Source of the DNA: a virus
IMG/VR virus record: IMGVR_UViG_3300013120_000030
Span: 62,001 to 126,000 of that record
DNA length: 64,000 nucleotides
Direction: 5' to 3' (one strand)
Shown here: positions 39,997-48,121 of the stretch, one piece after another
Layout: each line of letters begins with the position of its first letter
How positions within the stretch are numbered: the stretch's first letter is position 1
Notes under the pieces: model-generated
Seen by the model: the letters and a program-made list of their open reading frames with translations, nothing else
Told to the model about the DNA's origin: nothing
The model's database searches: none
Program-made: the position numbers and the translations under genes

Positions 39997-42900
39997 TGAG
40001 CATAAAGATAGAACTTTTATACGAGAAGATATTTCTTAACTTTACCACAGGAGTGTACGGTGTTCCTAAGATACCTACAGAACGTGAAATAGCTAAGAAG
40101 ATAGAGGAAATCACTAAGGACGATGAAGATCCTATAACAAAGAATGTCATGCTTAAAGATGTGTTCATCGATGAGATTCATGATACTTTCGATGATGTTA
40201 TAGATGACCTTGATGTTCTTTATAATGCTATTGAGAATCAATCTATTAATATATTAGAACAACTTACTAACTCATTGAAAGAACACAATGGAGTTAAACG
40301 TGAACTTAGAAATATAAAGTCTAGAGCTGACGATATTCGTGCAGGAAAACTGGGTAAGAATTATTTACAGTATGTTCACACAGAAAACTTCACAGATATG
40401 GACAATCTTAATGTTACTAGGACTACAAATGATCCTGATACTAAGTCTCCTGTTGTAGATATAAAAGCAGGTACTATGTACATACCTAATGTTCTTTCTA
40501 ATCTTGTAGATTTAACACATTATTATCAACGAAAATTAGACATTGTTAATACTGAATTCGTAGGTACTATAAAAGAAGCAGGGTATATGGGTATAGCAGA
40601 TTCGAATATTATATTCGATGTTTCAGATGATAGACGACTTGTTTATAGAGTCCAAACAGATGTTCCGTCTGCTATGAAAACTTCGTTTGTTATACAATTA
40701 GATCCTCAAAGAGAATCTATACAGATAAATGGTATAGCTATTAATGTTGATGCTGATAATACTGTTGGTCACTTAAGAGTTCAGTATAAAAAAGATACAG
40801 GATGGGAAAACATCCCTGAAGTACCTATTTCGGAGATAACAAGTGATAGAATTCTATTAAGATTCGAGAACATAGAGACTACTCACCTTAAGTTTCAGTT
40901 TATCAAACAGACACCTGATATACTAGATTCTAATGAATACTTTGTAGTGATAAATAACTTGTCTATATTTCATGCGTTAACCTATAAATCGTCTACTTAT
41001 CATTCTAAGTCTATTTTATTAGAACCTTATAATAACGAGAAACCTGTTATAGGAAATGTTGCTGTAGAGGCTAATGGGTATATTCCTGAAGGATGTGCAG
41101 CAGACGTATACGTGTCTAAAGATAAGATTATACGTGGTTATTTTGTAGATGTTAATGATGAATATGTCCTTCCTACAAGTGCCCACGTGTATAAGTTTGT
41201 AGAAGATGAAGATCAGACTTATCCTACAAGACATGTTTTACTATCAGATATTTATAACAATTTAGAGGCTCAAGATCTTGATGATTATAGAAATATTGAC
41301 TATGACTGGCAGCTTGTTAAAAGTTTTACAGATGCTGATAGTATAAAACCAGCTATTATACAATTCATCGGTTCTGTAGACAAGGTTCCTAACGATAACA
41401 GACTTTATAACGAACTTAATGTACTATTCGGAGATCCTGCATATACCGGTGAGTATCCTCAAAATCCTCATCCAGACAATCCAGACACATGGTTTTTATC
41501 AGGAGTAATAGATGAATCAAATCCTTATTGGGATCTTTACATGTCAGGTCTTGTAGCGTCTGGATACATAGCTAGTAGTGGTACTTATGGAGATCCTACT
41601 GGATATCCTTTTAATTACTATGATTATTCAAGTCTTAGTTACCTTAAATTTGGAGAGATAATAGAATCTTTAGATGGATGGTACCGACCTAGTGTAGATA
41701 TTGTTACTCCGTCTGGTTATAACGAGGTTATTCATGGAAGAGTTACAGAAAATGTACCAGATTATTACTTTAACGGTATACGATACTATCATGTATATAA
41801 GTTCTCATTAGATAGTAATGTAGTAGAATCTACTATAAAACTATACACTTACCAGACTGGTCCTAATACAGGCACGAGAGAAAGCTATGTATCTAATAAC
41901 GGAGTATGGGTATATAATACCAAAGATGTTATAAAAAGTTTAGAATATTCTACAGCAGACCCTAATCCGTTCACAGATGATGATCCAATAGGACCTCCAG
42001 CGTCAGGTGCTATCTTGATACCTATTCCTTCTGGGGATGTATTTGTTCAAGACAGCGTTAGAGAGTTACATTATACCGGATATAATAATATACTACAGCG
42101 CGGAATACATTACGACGTCGTGTTAGACTATAGTCTTAATTGGTGGGTAGATATGTGGAAATCGCAGACTACAGAATCTTACTCTCCGTTACAGAACGTC
42201 GAGTTTACATACTCTTACAGAACAGAAGATAAATACGCTTCTTACTGGGAAGGGTACATTATAACAGGTGTAGATGGATCATTAACCGTACATCAACTGG
42301 TAGACAGTGATAACGAAAATATTGTAAATAGAATTCTAATAGAAGATCTAGAAGGTAAGAGTATATACAACGACGTTATGGATGATGTAACAAAGATTGT
42401 GACTATACCTAAAGGTGTTTATAGATATAAATTCTTCTGTCAGACAGACAACTATACAAAGTATGCTAAGAATAACTGGTCACCTTATTCTGATCAATTT
42501 GTAAAAACTAGTAGCGAAATGAAATTAGTGTCTAAAGTTGAACCACTTAACATAGTTGATTTTGATATCTTACTTCATAGTACACCATATGAACGCGACG
42601 ATAGAGCAGCGTTAGTACATAAGAGAGACGGTAAATACCTAGTTGTTAAAGAACCATCATTAAATATAGTACAAGGATACTACTTCCACGCTGGTAAAAG
42701 TATATATCAAAATATTCCTGCTGATAGATCTCGTAATATAGGCCATTATCAACGTAAGTTTCTACAACATGTAGGTACTACTGGGTATTACTTAGAAGAA
42801 TATATTACAGGTTCTAGTGGTAATATAGTTAACAGTACTACAGGAAGTCACTACAATGTAACATCTGGATATCAACAAGATCTTACCTGGAATGATGGTA

Positions 42901-43211
42901 TACTATATCCTCAGGACTTCTCTAATACACGTAATGATGTACAATACGCACAGCACTCATCTTATGGTTACTCATTACACATTGATGATGTAACAGATGA
43001 GTCTACATCTAGAGGACATTTATTTTATAATACCGCTGAAAACTTAGCCGATTTCTATACTATTACATACGGCGAAGTAGACACTGATGATCCTACAGTA
43101 GATAGATTTCTTTATAAGATAGAGTTAAAGAGTGAACATAAGATTAATACTCCTATCTTAGAATCAGTTAAGTTTACAATGAACGTAATGGAGGAAGAAT
43201 ATGAGGACTAA
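39996..43211 (+). CDS. Large tail protein with helical base and discoidin-like domains (1071 aa)
   Basis: The first 120 residues are helical (IAKKIEEITKDDED, IHDTFDDVIDDLDVLYNAIENQ). A sandwich-like domain follows at about 210-330, with QINGIAINVDADNTVGHLRVQYKKDTGWENIPE...LKFQFIKQTPDILDSNEYF. This parallels the discoidin-like block of the 30189 protein (shared DILDS...E.F). The rest is beta-rich with Ser/Gly/Tyr linkers (YMSGLVASGYIASSGTYG). It is the largest member of the fibre cluster and could be an adsorption or rim protein. The stop overlaps the next gene by 11 bases. Confidence 0.52.
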   Translation: MSIKIELLYEKIFLNFTTGVYGVPKIPTEREIAKKIEEITKDDEDPITKNVMLKDVFIDEIHDTFDDVIDDLDVLYNAIENQSINILEQLTNSLKEHNGVKRELRNIKSRADDIRAGKLGKNYLQYVHTENFTDMDNLNVTRTTNDPDTKSPVVDIKAGTMYIPNVLSNLVDLTHYYQRKLDIVNTEFVGTIKEAGYMGIADSNIIFDVSDDRRLVYRVQTDVPSAMKTSFVIQLDPQRESIQINGIAINVDADNTVGHLRVQYKKDTGWENIPEVPISEITSDRILLRFENIETTHLKFQFIKQTPDILDSNEYFVVINNLSIFHALTYKSSTYHSKSILLEPYNNEKPVIGNVAVEANGYIPEGCAADVYVSKDKIIRGYFVDVNDEYVLPTSAHVYKFVEDEDQTYPTRHVLLSDIYNNLEAQDLDDYRNIDYDWQLVKSFTDADSIKPAIIQFIGSVDKVPNDNRLYNELNVLFGDPAYTGEYPQNPHPDNPDTWFLSGVIDESNPYWDLYMSGLVASGYIASSGTYGDPTGYPFNYYDYSSLSYLKFGEIIESLDGWYRPSVDIVTPSGYNEVIHGRVTENVPDYYFNGIRYYHVYKFSLDSNVVESTIKLYTYQTGPNTGTRESYVSNNGVWVYNTKDVIKSLEYSTADPNPFTDDDPIGPPASGAILIPIPSGDVFVQDSVRELHYTGYNNILQRGIHYDVVLDYSLNWWVDMWKSQTTESYSPLQNVEFTYSYRTEDKYASYWEGYIITGVDGSLTVHQLVDSDNENIVNRILIEDLEGKSIYNDVMDDVTKIVTIPKGVYRYKFFCQTDNYTKYAKNNWSPYSDQFVKTSSEMKLVSKVEPLNIVDFDILLHSTPYERDDRAALVHKRDGKYLVVKEPSLNIVQGYYFHAGKSIYQNIPADRSRNIGHYQRKFLQHVGTTGYYLEEYITGSSGNIVNSTTGSHYNVTSGYQQDLTWNDGILYPQDFSNTRNDVQYAQHSSYGYSLHIDDVTDESTSRGHLFYNTAENLADFYTITYGEVDTDDPTVDRFLYKIELKSEHKINTPILESVKFTMNVMEEEYED

Positions 43212-43470
43212 GTTTATAACTTACAGTGAGGAGTTAAATGACGCGTTTACTGAAGCTTATTCTCACTACGTATACTTACTAGGATACGATGACTACGAAG
43301 GTAATACTACATACAGTGGTCTATACGATATACTTGAACGTGAAGTTCAGTATAATAATCAAGAGTATATAATCTTAAGAAATGACTATATCCCTGATGA
43401 ATATAGTACTAGCATTCCTAAATATTTGGGAATGATTGATTATAAAATTAAGAAACTCGGGAGACAATAA
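43201..43470 (+). CDS. Small structural-module protein (89 aa), unknown
   Basis: It overlaps the preceding gene by 11 bases and the following one by one base, so it is firmly within the translational chain. The protein is Tyr- and Glu-rich (YSHYVYLLGYDDYEG) and probably helical. A chaperone or small connector is possible. No family is recognised. Confidence 0.5.
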   Translation: MRTKFITYSEELNDAFTEAYSHYVYLLGYDDYEGNTTYSGLYDILEREVQYNNQEYIILRNDYIPDEYSTSIPKYLGMIDYKIKKLGRQ

Positions 43471-44651
43471 TGACAACCAAGATTAATAGAAGAAAAACCT
43501 TATCAGTATACCCTGATATAACCGAGATAGAGTATGGTTCAGCGATAGAAAGTTCAGAACTTAATAAACAACTTAGGTCTATCGAAGAGTCGGCTTTAAG
43601 AGCTATCTTAAGAGGTCGTGAACTGTCTTCTGAAGTACAAAGATTACAGTTAGGGGTTATAAAATCTTATCAAGCTATGTCTAACTTTGTTGGATCATTA
43701 GAGTATCAAGAAGATGGACTTTTATACGCTAGTACCTACGATGTAGATACTAATCTTACAGCAACTAGCGACGTTTTCTACGACTCTAACTACGGGTATA
43801 CGTCTCTTAATCCTATAGGTTCTTACTCAAAGATTCCTAGAGGTGAAAACTATGACGGAAGAGTATCTCCTCAGGTTGTTATAGAGTTAGACAGTGTAGA
43901 AGTAGAACCTAACTCAGAGATATACGATGCACTTGATGGAACTAACAAAAGTTTTTGGTTACAAGAGACAGATAGCTCTTCTCATACAATAGATATACAT
44001 TTACCACCAGCTTTAACCAAGAGATTTAACTATGTGGAGTTATATCCATTTCCTTTATACGGATGCACTATAGATTCTGTAGAGTATATGCCTTTTAGAG
44101 GTGGTACACTAGAAGATGTTACAAAGAATATATACGGTATGAACCCTCTACAAGATAATAAGGGACAGGCTGTTAAGTTATACCTTTCTCCTAAAGAATA
44201 CAATGGTACAGTAAGGGTTACTGTTACTCCGTTAGATGGATACATAGGATTTAGTAATATAGATATAAAATTTCTAGATTTTGATAACACATCTAAACCT
44301 GGATATTTACTGTTTAAAGGATTAGAAGGCAAAGACGATGGATATGGTATAACTGTCAACGAACTAACAGTAGATTGGTATTTTGATGGACCAGAAACGA
44401 TGATACTTTCAGACGAAACACCGGTTAGAATGTGGCTTTCTATTGGCGAGGTTAGTGATACAGATGGTACATTTACTTACACTACATTTAGACATCCTGT
44501 AGAGCTTGCTGATATAAGAACATTAACAGTAGATAAACCTCTTACTATTAATACTGGTGAAGTATTAGCGTTAGAATTTCAACTAAAAGAACATAATGTT
44601 ACAACACCTGTTATAAGAGGCGCTAAGATTTCTTATACGGAGACACCATAA
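43470..44651 (+). CDS. Tail protein with discoidin-like beta sandwich (393 aa), last gene of the virion block
   Basis: The first 75 residues are helical (ELNKQLRSIEESALRAILRGRELSSEVQRLQ). At about 170-200 it reads SHTIDIHLPPALTKRFNYVELYPFPLYGCTIDSVEY, close in pattern to the sugar-binding sandwich segments of the 30189 and 39996 proteins. It ends the long plus-strand virion run: the next items are an endonuclease remnant and accessory genes. Its stop overlaps the remnant's ATG. Confidence 0.52.
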   Translation: MTTKINRRKTLSVYPDITEIEYGSAIESSELNKQLRSIEESALRAILRGRELSSEVQRLQLGVIKSYQAMSNFVGSLEYQEDGLLYASTYDVDTNLTATSDVFYDSNYGYTSLNPIGSYSKIPRGENYDGRVSPQVVIELDSVEVEPNSEIYDALDGTNKSFWLQETDSSSHTIDIHLPPALTKRFNYVELYPFPLYGCTIDSVEYMPFRGGTLEDVTKNIYGMNPLQDNKGQAVKLYLSPKEYNGTVRVTVTPLDGYIGFSNIDIKFLDFDNTSKPGYLLFKGLEGKDDGYGITVNELTVDWYFDGPETMILSDETPVRMWLSIGEVSDTDGTFTYTTFRHPVELADIRTLTVDKPLTINTGEVLALEFQLKEHNVTTPVIRGAKISYTETP

Positions 44652-44782
44652 TGAAAAGAATATATTTCTTGTATAGAACTACTAACTTGTTAAACAACAA
44701 AAGATATTACGGAAAACATTCTACTGTAGATATTAACGATAGACTTAAGTCTACAAATTTTAACAATTATATGTATATATAA
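44651..44782 (+). pseudogene. Remnant of a GIY-YIG endonuclease (43 aa)
   Basis: ATG at 44651 to TAA at 44780-44782. The peptide IYFLYRTTNLLNNKRYYGKHST matches the opening of the phage GIY-YIG family: an aromatic IY.Y..TN..N.K.Y.GKHST block, with YYG in the place of YIG. The catalytic domain normally needs about 90 residues including a downstream Arg, Glu and Asn, and these are absent. The reading stops just before the ribosome binding site of the phospholipase gene, so this is the truncated end of a former homing endonuclease. Confidence 0.7.
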
Positions 44783-44798
44783 TAGAAAGGAAATGCCT

Positions 44799-44837
44799 AT
44801 GCCACGCCGGATATTACAACTAGACGGGGGCGGATGA
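44799..44837 (+). other. Out-of-frame N-terminus of the patatin-like gene
   Basis: ATG at 44799, eight bases after AAGG, encodes MPRRILQLDGGG and then a stop (TGA 44835-44837). The LDGGG motif is the oxyanion-hole loop that opens patatin-like phospholipases (consensus DGGGxRG). The next codons of the family continue in another frame from 44834 (MRAKGL...). Adding one A (GGA ATG AGA instead of GG ATG AGA) would join both parts. Confidence 0.7.
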
Positions 44838-45721
44838 GAGCTAAAGGACTTATACAGATAGCTATTCTTAAAGAGATAGAGAAAGTTACTGGAAAGAGGA
44901 TACATGAACTGTTTGACATGATTGTTGCTACTAGTGTTGGAACAATACTAGGAGGGCCGCTGGCGTGCGGCGTTTCTGCTGTTAGCCTATTCGATACAAT
45001 GTATGAAGAGGTAGACAACGTGTTCGATACGACTTTTTGGAGGAGTATAAACTTCTTCGGAAATGGAAAGTACTCTAAGAAACCTGTTGTTAAGGTGTTA
45101 AGGAAGTATATAGACAAGAATGCTAAGATGCGTTCTACTATAATAAAACTTATATCTACATCTTACTGCGTGAATGATGGACGGAATCATTACTTTAAGT
45201 CATGGGAGATAAAAGACGGCAGTTTAAACCTAATCGACGCCATCAATAGAAGCTACGCTGCGCCATACTACTTTGACCCGATTAATGATGATAAAGAAAA
45301 GAAGACATGGTTAGATGGAGGTATAGGGGATAGTAACTGCTCAATAGATCAAGCATGGATTGAAGCCGAGAGGTTAGGTTGGTTAAAAGATGAGGAAGTT
45401 GTAATACTTTCCATAGGAACAGGTTATAGTGCTAAACATATACCTTATAAGAAGTCCAAGAAGTATAGAAATATCCGTAGCGTTGCTAAGGTGTATCTTA
45501 ATCCTGGACAGGGTGGAGCTGCTAGAGCACAGGCGGTTGCAACAAAGATGGCAGCTGCAAGGGCTGTTGAAAGAATGGTAGATAATCTTACTATCGTAAG
45601 ACTTGATACAAGGATTTTATCCAAGATAGACAAGCTAGATAAGGCTAAGTACAAAGATAAGTACGTTAAGATAGGCGAGAAGCTTGCTGCGAAACTAGAT
45701 TATAGAAAGTTAGGTTTATAA
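44834..45721 (+). CDS. Patatin-like phospholipase, N-terminal motif frameshifted
   Basis: Patatin-like enzymes hydrolyse acyl esters of phospholipids with a Ser-Asp dyad. Here ATSVG (Ser34) is the nucleophile elbow, with Ala in the first Gly position. WLDGGIGDSN (Asp161) is the DGG/DGA motif of the dyad Asp. SIGTGY and an Ala/Arg-rich helix follow. The usual opening DGGGxR is missing from this frame but encoded just upstream at 44799-44834 in the -1-related frame. The ATG overlaps the upstream stop (ATGA), so coupled translation would give the body without its oxyanion loop. Possibilities are a one-base deletion, an assembly error or a frameshift at the G5 run (44826-44830). It could act on host membranes during lysis; that is inference. 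Confidence 0.75.
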   Translation: MRAKGLIQIAILKEIEKVTGKRIHELFDMIVATSVGTILGGPLACGVSAVSLFDTMYEEVDNVFDTTFWRSINFFGNGKYSKKPVVKVLRKYIDKNAKMRSTIIKLISTSYCVNDGRNHYFKSWEIKDGSLNLIDAINRSYAAPYYFDPINDDKEKKTWLDGGIGDSNCSIDQAWIEAERLGWLKDEEVVILSIGTGYSAKHIPYKKSKKYRNIRSVAKVYLNPGQGGAARAQAVATKMAAARAVERMVDNLTIVRLDTRILSKIDKLDKAKYKDKYVKIGEKLAAKLDYRKLGL

Positions 45722-46077
45722 TGAATTATTCACCAGATTTAAGTAATAAGATAAGAGCCATGGACGCTGATATAAAGGCTTTAACGAAGAGAGTTGCAGA
45801 CCTTGAAAATATACTAGGTATGTCTGTTAGTTTATCACACCTTAAAACTTCAGAAGAAGCTACTAAAGTGTTAATAAATAGCAATGCTCAGAATATAAGA
45901 GATATTGAAGAGAAGTTATCTAAGATAACTCTTCCAGATGACACTAGGTACTATCTAGAAGAGTCTGAGGTTCAAGATTTCAGATCAAACTTTCAAAAGC
46001 TCAACGCATTGATGGTAGATGTTAGGAATCTGTACGATCAGATGGTTGCTTACTTAGCAAACAACACTCCTACGTAA
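45721..46077 (+). CDS. Small coiled-coil protein (118 aa), unknown
   Basis: The start overlaps the phospholipase stop by one base. Residues 10-35 (KIRAMDADIKALTKRVADLENIL) form heptads typical of a trimeric or dimeric coiled coil, and a second helix (IRDIEEKLSKI) follows. The protein ends facing the minus-strand nuclease gene, overlapping it by eight bases. A partner of the phospholipase or a small fibre/chaperone are both possible. Confidence 0.55.
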   Translation: MNYSPDLSNKIRAMDADIKALTKRVADLENILGMSVSLSHLKTSEEATKVLINSNAQNIRDIEEKLSKITLPDDTRYYLEESEVQDFRSNFQKLNALMVDVRNLYDQMVAYLANNTPT

Positions 46078-47101
46078 GTCTAACGCCTTCGTCCTCAAGA
46101 CACTTTACCCTGTAGTTACAATAAGAACATTTCTTATCGCCTGAACAGGATTGTGCTACAGGTTTACCTGTTTTATAGTTTTTACCAATGTGCTTGTTAT
46201 ACTTAGCAGTGGTAAGCCTTCCGCAATGAAACTCTTTATAAGCTTTATTATCATCCCACAATAGTTCATAGTCTTTAGGTGGTAACACTTGTTCTCTTAT
46301 GTAAGAGTATGACTCATCGAATTTCTTGAATATATCATGAACACATATACGTAGTTCAGCTATTCTAGCCTGTTCTTGAGTAGCAACTGTAGAGTTTCTT
46401 TCTAGCTCATCGAACGATGGATGCTTCTGTGTTTCTATAGTTGTATACTCTCTACCAGACATATCTATTGGTGTTATTACTGGATAACCTTCAGCATCTA
46501 AGTCTATCTTAAAGAACATTGTTGTATAGTCGCCTCTATTAATGTACGCAAGGTATATCTCATCTACACTATGACTATCAATCTCTTCATGCATTGCTTT
46601 CCATTTATATAACATGGCTTGCATCAAGTTGTTAGGTGCTGGTAACGGTTGACACATAGGTTCTCCCCATTTTGTACCAAATATTTTGTCCGCTTTAAAG
46701 CCTTCTACAGTCTTTATTTCGATACCTTTTACTTTTCCATCGTCAGCTATTATCTCATCGATTTTTCCGCTTAAAAGCACCTTATTCAGCGTCTCAGGCA
46801 TTGTATATTCTATACGAACCTGTTCAGCAATGTGTTTGTTTGTATCTTTGAACTTTTTGATGAAGTGATCTTCATACATATTTCCAGAGTCGCAGATTCT
46901 TCTGACTCTTACAGCCATTTCATTGGTTGGTGGAACGCCCAGAGCCTTGTAAAATAGCTCTCTTTGACATGAGCCTACATTGAAGCTGCCTAGATTTGCT
47001 AAAGCCTCAGAAGGCCATCCTACGTTCACCTCACGGTAGGTAGGTTTTCTATCATTTTTGATGCGATCAATATCTTCTTTGTACTGGTCTTTTATAAACA
47101 T
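46070..47101 (-). CDS. Cas4/RecB-like PD-(D/E)XK nuclease with iron-sulfur cysteines
   Basis: The start is set at 47101 (MFIKDQYKED; 343 aa) because GAAAGG lies just upstream; a 15-residue longer form would lack it. Active-site motifs are SGKIDEII (Asp115) and GIEIKTV (Glu128, Lys130), the D...ExK of this fold. Cys45 in SFNVGSCQRELFY and the C-terminal cluster Cys319, Cys325, Cys328, Cys334 (CSGDKKCSYCNYRVKC) match the 4Fe-4S arrangement of Cas4/AddB nucleases. It is the only clear minus-strand gene, divergent from the Rad52-like region, with its own promoter (47129-47157). A 5'-3' or bidirectional DNA exonuclease role in recombination is the likely function. Confidence 0.85.
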   Translation of the reverse strand: MFIKDQYKEDIDRIKNDRKPTYREVNVGWPSEALANLGSFNVGSCQRELFYKALGVPPTNEMAVRVRRICDSGNMYEDHFIKKFKDTNKHIAEQVRIEYTMPETLNKVLLSGKIDEIIADDGKVKGIEIKTVEGFKADKIFGTKWGEPMCQPLPAPNNLMQAMLYKWKAMHEEIDSHSVDEIYLAYINRGDYTTMFFKIDLDAEGYPVITPIDMSGREYTTIETQKHPSFDELERNSTVATQEQARIAELRICVHDIFKKFDESYSYIREQVLPPKDYELLWDDNKAYKEFHCGRLTTAKYNKHIGKNYKTGKPVAQSCSGDKKCSYCNYRVKCLEDEGVRLT

Positions 47102-47128
47102 ATTTTCCTTTCTATATAGTACTTTATA

Positions 47129-47157
47129 AATATACGTTATTTGCATATGATTGTCAA
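47129..47157 (-). promoter_or_regulatory. Leftward promoter of the conserved TGCNAAT family
   Basis: On the minus strand: TTGACA (47157-47152), a 17-base spacer containing TGCAAAT, and TATATT (47134-47129). It lies 27 bases before the nuclease ATG. The spacer follows the same pattern as the four rightward copies (six bases, TGC, N, AAT, three bases, G). Confidence 0.8.
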
Positions 47158-47200
47158 TACATATATAGTATAGGCTAAAATAAAAAAGTCAAAATAATCC

Positions 47201-47229
47201 TTGACATTACCTTGCTAATCAGGTATATT
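47201..47229 (+). promoter_or_regulatory. Rightward promoter, TGCNAAT family (copy 1)
   Basis: TTGACA (47201-47206), a 17-base spacer ending TGCTAATCAGG, and TATATT (47224-47229). It faces away from the nuclease promoter 43 bases to the left and would read the leader, the HNH-type gene and the 89-residue gene. Confidence 0.85.
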
Positions 47230-47262
47230 AAGACTGCCGGGAGCCTTTAAAAACAGATAACA

Positions 47263-47302
47263 GATAGATTAAAGAGATTAAAGATAGATTAAAGAGATTA
47301 AA
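47263..47302 (+). repeat. Tandem 20-bp repeat in the leader
   Basis: The unit GATAGATTAAAGAGATTAAA occurs twice in a row (47263-47282 and 47283-47302) and is followed by the partial unit GATTAAGATT. It lies 34 bases after the -10 element, inside the 5' leader of the rightward transcript. A protein-binding or RNA-binding site is possible; the function is unknown. Confidence 0.85.
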
Positions 47303-47307
47303 GATTA

Positions 47308-47332
47308 AGATTGGTTACCTCTTAACCAATCT
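47308..47332 (+). promoter_or_regulatory. Leader hairpin
   Basis: A perfect 10-bp stem (AGATTGGTTA, 47308-47317, with TAACCAATCT, 47323-47332) and a five-base loop CCTCT. It ends 12 bases before the ATG of the HNH-type gene and has no T-run, so it is not an ordinary terminator. It may affect translation or RNA stability. Confidence 0.7.
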
Positions 47333-47344
47333 AGAAAGTAGAAT

Positions 47345-47786
47345 ATGAGATTACAGATACAACTAGTTCCAAAAGCTCTTTGGGGGACAAACTTAAGGAG
47401 TAGATAGGAAAGTCTGATTGGAGTATAGTCTCTAAGTATGTTAGAAACAGTAATGATAATACATGTTGGTACTGTGGGGGGACACAAAGGGAGAGATGGA
47501 TTGTCATGAAGAATGGATATACGAAGTTAGTATGACCTCTAAGACTGGTATACAACATCTACATGCTTTGAGATGTGTATGTAAGATGTGTCATAGTGTC
47601 ATACACTATGGTAGATCTAAGAGAACTTTATCTAAAGATCAAATGGAAACATTAAATCTACATGCTATACGTGTAAATGGTGTGATACCACAAGCTTGGT
47701 ACTTTCATCTAGCGGAAGCATTTATTAACTGGCAGAAAGCCAGTGAGACAGTTAAACAATGGATACATGATCGTAGGGGATTATAA
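47345..47786 (+). pseudogene. Frameshifted HNH-type zinc protein gene
   Basis: Three frames together spell one protein. Frame A (47345-47407) gives MRLQIQLVPKALWGTNLRSR and a stop. Frame B (about 47409-47510) gives GKSDWSIVSKYV...CWYCGGTQRERW. Frame C (to 47786) gives DCHEEWIYE...CVCKMCHSVIHYGR and continues to the end. The combined CxxC...CHEEW...CxxCH pattern is that of a known HNH-like phage/bacterial family that starts with (K/R)LQIQLVP. One missing base at about 47404-47406 (AGA-ATA expected) and one at about 47508-47513 explain both shifts. Only 47463-47786 (107 aa) stays open. Either the gene is decaying or the assembly lacks two bases. Confidence 0.75.
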
Positions 47787-48055
47787 TGCATAGAAGAGAT
47801 GGACAGGTAGAAGTAAGAATAACAATAGAAGCTTTATGCGAGCTTATACGTACAGCTCCACACCTTAACGATAAGTGGGAGATGTCAGATGTAGAACCTT
47901 CACATGTATACTACGAACCTAAATGTGGTATAGTACATATAGTAGGAAAGAAATGTGGAGTATCTGGTCTTAAGAAAGAAAAAGTATGCGAAGGTGGAAT
48001 ACGTAAATGTGTTATTGCACTTATTACTACAGAAGATTTAAAGAAAAAATATTAA
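47786..48055 (+). CDS. Unknown protein with Cys pairs (89 aa)
   Basis: The ATG overlaps the previous stop (TAATG). The protein has four Cys in the second half (PKCGIVHI, KKCGV, VCEGGIRKC), which might bind zinc, and ends with a Lys-rich tail. It lies in the recombination region just before the Rad52 promoter. No family is recognised. Confidence 0.55.
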   Translation: MHRRDGQVEVRITIEALCELIRTAPHLNDKWEMSDVEPSHVYYEPKCGIVHIVGKKCGVSGLKKEKVCEGGIRKCVIALITTEDLKKKY

Positions 48056-48061
48056 AAACTA

Positions 48062-48090
48062 TTGACATTTCATTGCGAATGAGGTATATT
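48062..48090 (+). promoter_or_regulatory. Rightward promoter, TGCNAAT family (copy 2), for the Rad52-like gene
   Basis: TTGACA (48062-48067), a 17-base spacer ending TGCGAATGAGG, TATATT (48085-48090). The Rad52-like ATG at 48122 lies 31 bases beyond, with AAGGAG at 48111-48116. Confidence 0.87.
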
Positions 48091-48121
48091 ATAACAGTAA
48101 CATTCAACATAAGGAGAATGA

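Noticed and set aside
47101-47146. Longer nuclease start at 47146
   Set aside because: The extra 15 residues include the promoter's -10 element in their coding part and lack a ribosome binding site; GAAAGG supports 47101.
47308-47332. Terminator reading from the rightward promoter
   Set aside because: The stem is good but no T-run follows, and a gene start lies 12 bases behind it.
47463-47786. A normal 107-residue gene starting at ATG 47463
   Set aside because: The conserved N-terminal parts of the family are encoded just upstream in two other frames, so this start is probably an accident of the frameshifts.
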